This document shows positions 35,613 through 47,024 of a DNA stretch of 64,000 nucleotides, in pieces. How positions within the stretch are numbered: the stretch's first letter is position 1; the number at the start of each line of letters is the position of its first letter. Made by a program: the position numbers and the translations under genes. This DNA is from Sophora flavescens (taxonomy: Eukaryota; Streptophyta; Magnoliopsida; Fabales; Fabaceae). The stretch spans positions 81,971,840 through 82,035,839 of the forward strand of contig CM061068.1 of assembly GCA_030762895.1 (NCBI GenBank). The letters run 5' to 3'. The notes under the pieces were generated by a model. That model was not told where the DNA came from. It did not search any database and saw nothing but the letters and a program-made list of their open reading frames with translations.

Positions 35613-38600
35613 TGTCGAGACCATCTCGTCTAGGTGCCGCGAAAAAGAAGGTAAAAACAGAGGAGTCGCCACCAATATTTTTAAATTGGAAAAAAACATT
35701 GGAAAACCAATTATGTAAGGTAAACTGGTCGTTTTTAAAAAAAGGAGAGATGTTTTGAGTTCGGGAATCAGTTACGAGTAGGGAATGTGTTAGCACCCTA
35801 CATCAGCCGTTTAAAAAAACAGTACCTCCAGTTAATTGTGCAAAATGATTTTAATAACCTTTTTAAATATTTATTTTACCCCAAAAATTATTTACAACAA
35901 AACTATTTTTATTTTTGATATTTTGTATTTTGTATTTTATGATTTTTCAATTTTAAATTTATTATTGATAAAACCTAAATGAAGTTGAACATGGCACATT
36001 AGTCCACAGGGCAATCTCAAATCTAAGGGGTTGAGTAAGGAAATTTTAAATTTTGGCTTGACAGAATGATTGATTCTTCTCCTACGTATTCCCGTGTGCG
36101 ATGGAAAACTCAAAGCCACGTATGTAACACCCCGATTTTCGCTGCTTTGTAATATCGGTAATAAATATATAAATATATATTTTTATCCGAGACTTAGAAA
36201 ATGATTTTGGATAAACCAAGGTCATTTCCTTGTTATACTTATTTTCATAAGGTTACGGGGAAGTTTTTGGTTGAAAATTCAGACGGAAGCCGGTCTGCCG
36301 TTTTCTGTGTTTTCGCTGACACTAAAAGTTTACTGCTCAGAAAACCTAATTTTAACTCGTGAACGAGATGAAAAATGTTTTTATTGTATTTACTACGATA
36401 CTGGAAGTTTTGAAAATTTTGGTAAAAAATTAAAATATTATATTTGTTGCGGGCGTATACGTCGAGATTATCTCTAGGAAAATCATACGCCAGATGAACC
36501 CGGAGTCGGCAATGGAGCTGAGATAATGGATTTGACCGACTTGACGAGCATTTATGACGAGCTTATCTGAGTCATAATGGCCATAAAGGCGCATTTATGG
36601 CAATGGGAATTTTGCTATGAAATGACCATTTTACCCTTGTCTTTTTATGACAATTACAAGCCATGCCATTAGAAAATTTGACCAAATGTTACCCAAAACC
36701 CACGGCTCCTTCCTCCATTCCAAGCATTTGGACACCACTTTTTCCTAGCCATAAATGAGCATTGATGTTAAGTGGATGAGTCATAGGCAAAGTCACACTC
36801 TCATCATTATCCCGAAACTGCCACGAAATTATGACTCTTATATGTTCTGAATCTCGGAAAACTTTCTACATGAAAGTTGTTCATATTTCTCTCTTCTTTT
36901 CAACGACATAAAGATCATCAAAAACGGACAAGTATATTGGGAGATATGTCCAAATTACCGAAACTGCTCTAAATCTTCATCATCTTCATCTTTCTCTCTA
37001 AACTTCTCTAGAATACTTAGAAAACCAAGGTTTATTAACCATGATTTGCAAACCAAGATATTTTCTCCATAATATGTGGTGTAGGAGGCAGCCACATCTC
37101 TTCAAAATTTAGGACCACATATTTTATTAACCATGATTGTACATAAAACCCTAGTTAGGTTACTATTAACTATAGTTAAGTTATTATATTATTTTCTAAC
37201 TTAACCTTGATCAAATAAACTCAACAATGGTTCTTTTATCTCATCAAACCACACATTTTCTCCTCACACCCACCTCTAAACCGTGCCCATCATCCACACT
37301 TGGATCATTTTCACTCATTTTCCAACTTCATCATTTTGTCTCTCTCAAAACTTCATGTTCTTCATTTTCTCTCACAAGTTCTTCACTTGTTCTTCACTTG
37401 TTCTTAATTTGTTCTTCACTTATTCATCATTTATCTCTAACTTAGAAACATAATCTCATGATTCTTCATTCATGAAACTTGTTCCTTAGATCAATAACCA
37501 TCACTTGATCCATTTTGTTCTTGAATCCGTGACCTTTCAAGTTCATCTTTTCTTTTCTTCAAATTCGGCCCATACCCATATATAACCATCCAAACCTTGT
37601 TTTGATCTTCTAAGATCATATTCTCACTTATCTAGATGATCTAAACAATTTCTATTTCACATCTCAAGTTTTTCCCCACAAAACACAAAGAACTCCTTAG
37701 TGTTCTTGCTAAGATCATCTTTGTTCTTCAAGTTCTTGAATAAATCTTTTTATTTCAAGGTGAGGAATCTCTCTCTTAATCTTGATATTTTAAGATTTTC
37801 TATTCACAACTTTTATGGATTTATGCTTGTGTTCATCATGTTCTTCATATGAGTCAAAGTTCTTGAAGCTTTCTTCAAAAATTCATAACTAATTCTAGAA
37901 AAATCCTTTTAACATGAAACCAATTTCTTTGATCTAGATATAATCCCTAATTTATTTATCCAAGAGCATGTGATCAAAATCATTCTCCTTCCCTATTAAC
38001 CCTTAAGGGCCGAACCTAGGTAGGAAAATGGGTTTGGTGTTTTGTTGTTTGTTTTGAAAGTTAGTACTTGACTTAAGTTCTATAATACATATATAGCTTA
38101 AATCCAAGAGCTTGAATCCAAATAAATTTTCTAGCTTATTTTCCTAATATGGGCCGAAACCCTAACCCTAAAGGTTAGAGGATTTTGTTTCAAATTTTAG
38201 TTTTGTAATAAGTAATCTATGATAGTTAAGACTCTAGTAATTAGGATCCAAAAGATGGCATTAAGAAGATAACCCTAAACCTATTTTCTAAGTCTTGGCC
38301 GAACCTAGCCCTAAAGTGTCATAGATGGTTGTTAGTTGATTAATTATAGTTATGTTGTTTGAATGAAGGTGGTTGTGTTAACTCGTGGCGGGATAACGAG
38401 GATCGTCGTGTACGTGTTTCCGGTGATAACTCAGGTGGGGGAAAGAATCATTCTACCGTCGGAATCGATAAGTAGCATATTATATAATAATTGTGTAGGG
38501 CGACCTAAACCCTACTAGTAGTTGAGTAACCGACAAGACCAAAATCACATTGGAAACCTTTTCTGTAAAACAAATGGTGATTCAGGGATTGTAGGTTTAT

Positions 38601-39196
38601 CGACATTAATGTTGATTTTATGATGTTGAGGATGTGTGGCTTTATTACTTATTTGAGTTGATTGTGATATGTTGGTTGTGATAATTTGCTCTATGTGATA
38701 TTTTATGATATTTGAATATTTTGTTGATATTGTGTTATGCATGATCTATCTGGTTTGATAAATTGCTTAGTTGATTTTAAGGAAAGATATATATTGCTCG
38801 GAGGTATTTTGTTTGGGTGAGAGTTTTGAATATGAATTTGAAGTGCCTCACTATTATGGTATAGAAGTAATGTGATATAGTATGTAAGTGGAGGTTATGA
38901 GGAAAAGCTTGAGGTACTAGGTTGTTATTGATAAAAGTCAGTGAGAATCATATGTTGCATCGGTGTTCATAACCGTGTATTTGAGATACACGAGGTCCGA
39001 AGTTCTCGTGGACCGTTCCAAATTAGAATTTAAGTTGTGCAACTATAGTGTCATTGCTTTGCATGAGCACCCTTGACTGAGTTGAGAGAGAGAACCAGGG
39101 TGTGCACCGACGGTACAGTGCAGCTATAGTGTCATTGCTTTGCATGAGCATTCTCACCATGGATGTACACCATGGGTGTGAATGTGCATTGGCGTG

Positions 39197-40826
39197 TGTT
39201 GTGACGTCGGCAAGTGTACCGGGTCGTCGCAAGTAATAAAAATAACACGGTAAGTAATTACCGAGGTCGAACTCAAGGATTGGGCTACCAATTCGACTAA
39301 TCCGCGGGAAATCCGATACGTTTGGTCAAGTTACAGAAGGTGGTTGAGAGAGAGAAAATAGGATCAAAATTCAATTAACAATCTAATTAAATAATTAACT
39401 AAAAATATGAAAATTAAAATATCCAAGGTTACAAATCCACCTACCTAACATGTATACCCAAGTGATGATGAATTCCTCCCTAGGTTCAATTACAATGTCA
39501 ACCGGGACCCCTAAATTCTCCTAAATCCACTCTCGTGCTAATTAGGACGTATTCGACGATTGGATTAATTACTTACTAGGTCTCATAATCCTAATCTCGA
39601 ATTCGGTTAATTCTTGTTCCCTATATGGTTGCACCGATCTCCTACTCACTCTCGTGCAATATTCGATCGATGATCCTAATTCAAGTTCTAAACGTGAATC
39701 GCTGACTAAGCCTCATCAACGTTAACAAGTCAATCACGCAACACATATGATTAACACAATCAAATCAGAATTAGAAAACATTTATGATCCCGATTCAAGT
39801 TCTGAAACGCGAATCGCCGTTAGGCCTCAAACACGTTTAACTGATTAATCACGCAAAACATATGATCAAACATTCAAATCAGAATCGGAAAACAAGAATT
39901 GAATTAAAGGAGAAAGACATACATCATATCGGATTTACATCGCCATGGGTGGCTTCATCGTTCCCTCGGACGAGGGGGATTAGTTCCTCATGCTCATAGA
40001 CAAACACTCGGACACAATCACCATCGTAAAATAAAAAGAAACGAGAAAAGGAGACGCAGCTCCAAGGAGAAATAAGGATTCGAAACTACTGCCCTAACCT
40101 AAGTGGAAAACTGCCTCCTCACGATTCCTCAAATCTGATCTGCAAAAGTCTTTAAATAGGATTCCTGATCTGCGATAGCTCGCGAGGCGAGCAGCCTTTC
40201 GTGAGGCGAGAATTAAAATTGGCGCGCTTTCAATTTGAACTCTCGCGAGGCGAAAGTGTGTTCGCGGGGCGAGTCTTCAATTTCAGGCAGTGACCTTCAT
40301 CACGGCTGGGCCGTGATGGCCTCTGGCTTCCAAGTCTTCATTCTCTCGCGAGGCGAGAATACACTCGCGGGGCGAGTGTTCAAACCTCAAACTGTTCACG
40401 GGCGTGGTCTTCATCACGGCTTGGCCGTGATGGTCTCTGTATTGCTGGTCTTCATGATTCGCGGGGCGAGAAGAGTCTCACGTGGCGAGACAGAAATGTT
40501 GACTTTTGCTGCTTTGTTGACCTTCAGTCTCGCGTGGCGAGAATACACTCGCGGGGCGAGTGTCTCCAGACTTGCAATTTCCACTGCTTTTCGACTTTCC
40601 TTGACTCCCGGAGCTTCACTTATTTAATCTGAAACAACAAAAGCACCCACAAGCGTAACTCTATTCAAAATAACCTAAAAACTACACAAAAGATGCAAAA
40701 CGAGTCAAAGTCCAACTTAGGAACAAAACAAGGCAAATTTGGGCGAAAACGAGAGTGAACTCGAATAAATTGCACGAAAACCACAGTCCATCTAGTTATA
40801 AAACTAGATAAGCCAGAGGCTTATCA
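39197..40826 (-). mobile_element. Solo LTR of an element related to C
   Basis: Flanked by GCGTG (39192-39196 and 40827-40831). In element orientation it starts TGATAAGCCTCTGGCTTATC and ends with a GCCGACGTCACAACA-type sequence. The start and the adjoining CTAGTTTTATAACTAG block are shared with the LTRs of element C. Near 39208 the GGCAAGTGTACCGG block is shared with the Athila-like LTR. Bases 40170-40570 mix both kinds of palindromic modules (TCGCGAGGCGA and ATCACGGC...GCCGTGAT). No interior remains, so it arose by LTR-LTR recombination. Confidence 0.82.
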
Positions 40827-41113
40827 GCGTGGGGAACGTGTCACTTGGACGATTGACTGACATTCCTAACGAGGGATGTGTGACAGGATTAGCAGTGGCC
40901 ACGTCAGCATAAAGGTTTAGTTGCATGAGTTGGAGGGTAGAGGATGATATAGTGAATTGAGGATGATTGTTGATTTTGAGTGATGCGTGTCTGTGACTAT
41001 TATTGTATTATATGCTATGAATCTTTTCCACTTATGATGATAGAACTGTTTCTTATCTCCCTATTTCTATATTTTTGGTGTATGTTTACTTCGTTACGTT
41101 AGAAGACCAGATG

Positions 41114-41239
41114 GATGACTATGTTACTGAGGAGGTGGATGGAACCCCATACGAGACGGAGATTGTTGAAGAGTTGAATGATGTTCCGGATGAAGTTGAC
41201 ACTAAAGAACAACCTACTGATCCTAATAATATAGCGTAG
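41114..41239 (+). other. Short acidic ORF in the LTR-like insertion (uncertain)
   Basis: A frame of about 41 codons from ATG 41114 (MDDYVTEEVDGTPYETEI...), very acidic, ending in TAG. It follows an acceptor-like TTACGTTAG. It could be an exon remnant or chance. I do not recognise it. Confidence 0.25.
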
Positions 41240-42162
41240 TAAGTTTAGGGCCAGTGAGTCATATAAAACGTTTTTATTTTCCGTTAGTTGTAAGCAGTTT
41301 GTTTAAATAAGTACCTGTGTGGGATCCTACTGAGAGGATACCCTAAACCGTGTTTTGTAAAATAAAGAATAATTATGTGTGTATTTATGTAATATAGTTT
41401 TGGTGTGTTTTGTATTTGTAGAAGTTATATGATTATTATTTAAGTTTTAATTTTTACGTATTTTCAACAGTAAGCGCGTGATTAAGTAAATAAATATTAA
41501 GGTTTTAATGTAATAATACGATGAGGCACATCGGGGTGTCTCAACGTAGTTCTTTACAAAAATGTTTGATTAGTTGATAAATTTTAGTTTTCGAAAAAGA
41601 TTTGATTTTTTTAAAATATTTTTTCATTAAGAAGCAAAGAAGTGAAAATCTTTTAAACTGATTTTTAAAATTTTTAATTTTCTTACTTTTTTTAAAAAAG
41701 GATTTATTTTGCCTAAAAAGGGATTCATTTTTTATTTTTGGGAAATGAAGTTTTATAAATTTTCATCTTTTAAAATTTTTTAAAAGGATTTTCCATATTT
41801 AAACAACAGAATTGATATATTTTTTGGGACATTTTTTTTATGATACAAGAACAAAAATCTGGAACCAACTCTAAAGGCTCAGAAAAACTGAAATAAAGTA
41901 ATATAAACTAAGGAATGTCAAAAACCAAATTGGGTTTTGTTAATGGACCTATCAGCTTGACCCAACAACAATATGATAGCTTTAACCCAAACATTGCCAA
42001 GATGAAATCAGTGTAATTAAATAATAAGAAATAAATAAATTAAAATATAGAAACAAATAAAAAGGAACCAGAAGGAAGTGTACAAAAGGATGCGATGGAG
42101 ACACAACGAACGGAGGCGAGCTACGTGATAGCTGGGTTCGTGGCTATTCTGGACGGACCCAG

Positions 42163-43325
42163 TGGTCGCGCTGTCGCCACGCGCCAGAAAGAACGAGCGT
42201 TTACAAAATAATGCAGATAGGGAGCGACAACTCGAGTATCGTCTCACAAGGACTCTTAGGTTGCTATTATTAACATAAAATCAGTTTTGGGGGGGTTGGA
42301 GTGAATGAAAATAAGAAACAAAACAGAAAACAGAGCAATAAAGCAGAGCAGTAAAAATAGATTAACAAACAAACTAAAGCGATTAACCTACTGTTCTCGG
42401 TTTCCCACTATCATTGGTTGATATAATTCCAAGCCCTAAGCAGATTCTAATCCCCTTTCGGTTGTAGCAACAATTAACAAACGAAATCACTACTACAGAT
42501 ATATGTTCATATTCCCGAATTAAACAAACGGGGTGAAGCCCTCATGAACTAAACGAACATGAACGAACACACACAAATTAAACAAACGCGATTATATATA
42601 GGAACATAACACCACCGAAACAAATCAACACAACACTATACACTCCTGAATTAAACAAACAGAAACATATAACATCGCATTGAAAAGAGAAAAGCATATA
42701 AAAACAGGAATTATAGAACCTCAAGCGTGGTAATGGAAACCAATCACAGTAGATTAATCTAGGAGACTAGTTCTCCATTACAAAAGTAAAACAACTATCT
42801 AAACTAAAAGAAAACAAAAGATAAAAAAAACACAAGATGTTTCTGTTCTGCCTTCAAACAGGCTTATATAGAGCTTCTGGAATCCGCGTACTCGCGAGGC
42901 GAACACTGTCTCGTGAGGCGAATCTTGCAGCGTTTGGTATTCTCGCGAGGCGAAGTACGACTCGCGTGGCGAGGAATGGAAAAGTCATGACTTCTGGTCT
43001 TCACTCTCGCGAAGCGAGTAATGGATTCGCGGGGCGACACAGAAAGGATGCAAATTTTCTGGCACAGTCACCTTCAGGTTCGCGAGGCGAGTGCCTTCTC
43101 GCGGGGCGAAAGCTCCAGAATTATTTCCTTTTATTAACCTGAAAACAGAAAATAACAGTAAGTAATTTATTTGACTCTAAATCAACTAAATTAACCTAAA
43201 AATACTTTAAGGACTCAAAATGCTACTTAAAGACAATCAAGTCTAATTTGGGCGAAAATGATATAAAATTAGCACAAAGCCAAGGTTTTTCTAGTTATAA
43301 AACTAGGCTAGCCAGAGGCTGATCA
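42163..43325 (-). repeat. Element C 3' LTR
   Basis: 1163 bases, TGATCAGCC...GCGCGACCA in element orientation. Bases 42885-43110 contain eight or so palindromic TCGCGAGGCGA-type modules. The PPT (element strand AAGTTTGGGGTATTT) lies at 43326-43340, directly upstream in element orientation. Confidence 0.9.
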
Positions 43326-44694
43326 AAATACCCCAAACTTAAACTTTGCTTGTCCCCAAGCAAACTACAACTCAAAAATCAAAAAGACTCAAGACATGGA
43401 AAGCTTAAGGATTTAATCAACTTTGCACAAATTTCAAGCAATTTAACAAAATAGTTTTCTTCAATGTTCCCCCCTTTTCAACAAATCAATCCCCACATTC
43501 AATCACTCTAAACAATTGAGAATTTCATCATTCAAACAATCATTAATCTAAGCAGGGGATCCAAGTTACAAACAAGAGGGAGATCACCAAATTCAAACAA
43601 CTGCCTTCCTCACAAGGGCATTTAGTGTTCACTCAATCGCTCAGTTTGTGTCAGGCTAATGACGATTCACTCAATTTTCACTTTTAAGAGCACTTCCCAT
43701 AAATTTGATTTTCATCTCCAAATGATTCCCACAGTAAACATGCATGCAACATCAAAAGGTCTTTTATGGGTTGTAATGGGGCCTGGCTAAGGGTAGGATA
43801 TACAAAGGTACTAGGCTGAAGACCCTAGGAACTAAGAGAGCATGAAACACTTCAAAACATTGACATTCCACTCAAGTTCCTTTTTTCATTTTTCATTTGC
43901 CTTGGGTGACTATAGCCTCTTTATTCAAATAGCCTTTTTGAAATTTTTGTACTCTTTTTTTTTATTTTTTTTTCTTTTTGTTTTTTTTCTCAATCCCAAA
44001 CAACACATTACACCTTGTAGCCACCCCAAACTTAGTTTCTTGAAACCATTCTCTTGCTAAGGATTCATGCTCTCCTAATCCTAAGATCGGGTTAACATGG
44101 TTTTTCAGATTTTAGGCTTGTAACATAAGGTTATCAAGAACTAACAGGCTAATTAGGCTCAAAGGGGCTAACTAGGGAACATGCATTAGGAATTGGTTAT
44201 TTTAGGCTAAGTAGTTATTTACAAAGAAAATGCCTAAATCATTTGAAGCAAACATATAAACATGCAAACCATAAAGAGATTCAAGAAAATTCGGGAAAGT
44301 GCAACTCAAAAATGATTCACACAGTCAAAAACATGTTGGAGGCTCAAAACCTCACCCGGACATTATTTTGCAAATTGTTTGACAGAGATTCTATCCCTAG
44401 TGTGTGCTTCCCTATCACCCCAAACTTATCATAAATCATGCCATCATAACAAAATATCAAAGTTTAGTTTTCAATCACATGGGGATCAGATTTTCAAATT
44501 TTCAGGACTTAGGGGGAAAATAGTCAACACATACATGCAATCAATCTATGAAAAATTCAATCAAATCCAACAAACTTGCCAACACAAGACTCAATACAAC
44601 TCCTGAGCTTCTCAAATTATTTAGGAGCTTTATTGAAAACAAAACAGAAATAAAGCAAGGAAAAGAAAATTAAAAGAGCAAGGTTCAGAAAAAC
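43326..44694 (-). other. Element C non-coding 3' region
   Basis: AT-rich, no credible gene. It contains the shared block GGTTGTAATGGGGCC (about 43769), followed by CTGGCTAAGGGTAGG, which corresponds to the block in element A (opposite strand, about 6665-6700) and in the Athila-like fragment (27292). Short CACCCCAAACTTA motifs recur at about 44022 and 44417. Confidence 0.65.
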
Positions 44695-45900
44695 TCATTG
44701 GAGTAGTCCACCAGGATCCCATTGCTTGTGACATAAGGCCCAAGTGATAGCCAAAGGGTGGGAGTTCATTCCATGCTTCCATAACTTGCAGCCTTGATAT
44801 GGGAGTGAGTGCTTGACAGTTACGATGACTCCTTCCGGTGCGGCGGACTTCTCACTCCCTCTTGGGTCAAAGATGACCGCTTTCTCAACAAAATCCTCCC
44901 AATAAAATTGGGGTTCAACCCCTTGGACTGGCCATGGTGCAATTTCCAGAGGCTTGAACTCCATCACCGGTTGTTCCACGGTGGGAGGTGGTAAACAGTT
45001 AGTTTGGGTTACTGGTGCTGCTTCAACTTCTGCACGTTCTTCATTCACTGCACTAACAAATTCATCACCTGCTATACATGCAGAAATTTCAGCACACACC
45101 ACACAAAGGTTAGTGTTAGTAGAGTCAATACATATATCACAATGAACCGAATCAGTAAAATTCTGAATGTCTGGAAATTCGGCAATTAGTTCATCCATCC
45201 CATGACTCTTAACACATGCATATGAGTTAATTGAATCATCTACTTCCAAAGGTTCTTCATCCATTGCTTTACTAGATTCATCATCTGTTAAACCTGCAAA
45301 AATTTCAGCACACACCACACAAAGGTTAATGCTAGTACAGTCAGTAGACAGGGGACAATAAAATGAATCAGCAAGGGTCTGACTGTCTGGAGATTCAACA
45401 CACAGTTCATCAACAGAAGTATTATCAAAATCATCCTCAGAGGTATTGTCAGGAATAACTACTTGTGAATCTGTATGTTCTTCAAGGAGGCGTTGATTTA
45501 GCAGTGCAGCCGAGTTGGCGACTATTTGATCAATTAGAATGGACAACTTCTGAGATTCAGCTTCTCCCCTCTGATGGCTTTCAAGACTTTGTTCTGCCAT
45601 TCGTTGATTTTCCTCTGCCATTTGCTGTATCATTCCTTCCATTTGTGCAGCCAGTTGTGCAGTTATCTGTGCAGTCATCTGTTTGAACAGGTCCTCTAGT
45701 GAAGGTTTGGAAGGTGCAGAGGTGGTCGCTTGGCTAGGATAATTGTTCACTCCAAACATGTCAAAATCATTGCTAAACTCATAACCTCCAACAAAATTAG
45801 GATAATTTGTGCATGGTGGTGGTTCACTAAAATCAGGATAATACATGCATGGTTGCTCATAATAAACATTAGGCACATAATTTTGCATATAATTATCCAT
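44695..45900 (-). CDS. Element C accessory protein, 401 aa, unknown function
   Basis: The only long ORF of element C; it starts about 85 bases after the PBS, where gag would be. Residues 1-60 are rich in Tyr, Asn and Pro (MDNYMQNYVPNVYYEQP). Residues 66-145 form a Gln/Met/Glu-rich helical stretch likely to be a coiled coil (LFKQMTAQITAQLAAQMEGM). Residues 163-222 and 235-293 are an internal duplication: each has DEL, a D-x-Q-x-(L/F)-(A/T)-D-S segment, a C-rich loop and the conserved NLCVVCAEI, then an acidic tail; the period is 72 residues. Residues 300-401 are less charged, with several Trp, ending CHKQWDPGGLLQ. No transmembrane helix or enzyme motif is seen. I do not recognise the family. 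The paired CxxC motifs could bind metal; that is inference. It resembles the element A ORF in position and layout. Confidence 0.75.
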   Translation of the reverse strand: MDNYMQNYVPNVYYEQPCMYYPDFSEPPPCTNYPNFVGGYEFSNDFDMFGVNNYPSQATTSAPSKPSLEDLFKQMTAQITAQLAAQMEGMIQQMAEENQRMAEQSLESHQRGEAESQKLSILIDQIVANSAALLNQRLLEEHTDSQVVIPDNTSEDDFDNTSVDELCVESPDSQTLADSFYCPLSTDCTSINLCVVCAEIFAGLTDDESSKAMDEEPLEVDDSINSYACVKSHGMDELIAEFPDIQNFTDSVHCDICIDSTNTNLCVVCAEISACIAGDEFVSAVNEERAEVEAAPVTQTNCLPPPTVEQPVMEFKPLEIAPWPVQGVEPQFYWEDFVEKAVIFDPRGSEKSAAPEGVIVTVKHSLPYQGCKLWKHGMNSHPLAITWALCHKQWDPGGLLQ

Positions 45901-45986
45901 GGGGCGTACTAAAATTCACAACCAGACAAGTAGACAAAAAACTAATTCAACAAAGATTTTTTTTTTTTGTCAATAACAATCAAGTG

Positions 45987-46004
45987 TCCCCGGCAACGGC
46001 GCCA
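45987..46004 (-). other. Element C primer binding site (tRNA-Asp type)
   Basis: On the element strand TGGCGCCGTTGCCGGGGA, an exact match to the tRNA-Asp-type PBS of Athila-like elements, five bases from the LTR at 46010. Confidence 0.92.
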
Positions 46005-46009
46005 ATTTT

Positions 46010-47024
46010 TGGTCGCGCTGTCGCCACGCGCCAGAAAGAACGAGCGTTTACAAAATAATGCAGATAGGGAGCGACAACTCGAGTATCGTCTCACAAGGAC
46101 TCTTAGGTTGCTATTATTAACAGAAAATCAGTTTTGGGGGGGGGGGGGGGGGGGTTGGAGTGAATGAAAATAAGAAACAAAACAGAAAACAGAGCAATAA
46201 AGCAGAGCAGTAAAAATAGATTAACAAACAAACTAAAGCGATTAACCTACTGTTCTCGGTTTCCCACTATCATTGGTTGATATAATTCCAAGCCCTAAGC
46301 AGATTCTAATCCCATTTCGGTTGTAGCAACAATTAACAAACGAAATCACTACTACAGATATATGTTCCTTTTCCCGAATTAAACAAACGGGGTGAATCCC
46401 TCATGAACTAAACGAACATGAACGAACACACGCGAATTAAACAAACGCGATTATATATAGGAACATAACATCACCGAAACAAATCAACACAACACTATAC
46501 ACGACTGAATTAAACAAACAGAAAGAAAACACAAGATGTTTCTGTTCTGCCTTCAAACAGGCTTATATAGAGCTTCTGGAATCCGCGTACTCGCGAGGCG
46601 AACACTGTCTCGCGAGGTGAATCTTGCAGTGTTTGGTATTCTCGCGAGGCGAAGTACGGCTCGCGTGGCGAGGAATGGAAAAGTCATGACTTCTGGTCTT
46701 CACTCTCGCGAGGCGAGTAATGGATTCGCGGGGCGACACAGAAAGGATGCAAATTTTCTGGCACAGTCACCTTCAGGTTCGCGAGGCGAGTGCCTTCTCG
46801 CGGGGCGAAAGCTCCAGAATTATTTCCTTTTATTAACCTGAAAACAGAAAATAACAGTAAGTAATTTATTTGACTCTAAATCAACTAAATTAACCTAAAA
46901 ATACTTTAAGGACTCAAAATGCTACTTAAAGACAATCAAGTCTAATTTGGGCGAAAATGATATAAAATTAGCACAAAGCCAAGGTTTTTCTAGTTATAAA
47001 ACTAGGCTAGCCAGAGGCTGATCA
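46010..47024 (-). repeat. Element C 5' LTR
   Basis: 1015 bases, homologous to 42163-43325. It lacks about 150 bases present at 42671-42825 of the other LTR. It carries a G run at 46136-46154 (19 bases) where the other copy has seven. The palindromic cluster is at 46585-46805. Confidence 0.9.

Larger units (their letters stand above)
36123..41543 (+). mobile_element. Large LTR-like insertion, probable solo LTR
   Basis: Bounded by the 5-bp duplication ACGTA (36118-36122 and 41544-41548), with ends TGTAACACCCCGAT and ATCGGGGTGTCTCA that are imperfect inverted repeats. Length is 5.4 kb, or about 3.8 kb without the nested solo LTR. No internal LTR pair, PBS or polyprotein is seen, so a solo LTR is the simplest reading. 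TGTAACACCC ends are common in Tekay-type chromovirus LTRs, but family is not proven. AATAAA-like signals near 41362 suggest plus orientation. Confidence 0.6.
42163..47024 (-). mobile_element. Element C: non-autonomous LTR retrotransposon with one intact ORF
   Basis: Complete 4.86-kb element with duplication CCCAG (42158-42162 and 47025-47029), two LTRs, PBS and PPT, on the minus strand inside the Ogre-2 LTR. The interior (43326-46009) has one long ORF, 45900-44695, and a non-coding 3' region; there is no recognisable Gag, protease, RT, RNase H or integrase. The LTRs are nearly identical over shared sequence, except that the 5' LTR has lost about 150 bases and gained a G run. The insertion is therefore recent and the ORF is still open. 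Confidence 0.9.

Noticed and set aside
46136..46154. G19 run as a possible quadruplex signal
   Set aside because: The other LTR has only seven Gs here; slippage or a sequencing error is more likely than a functional site.
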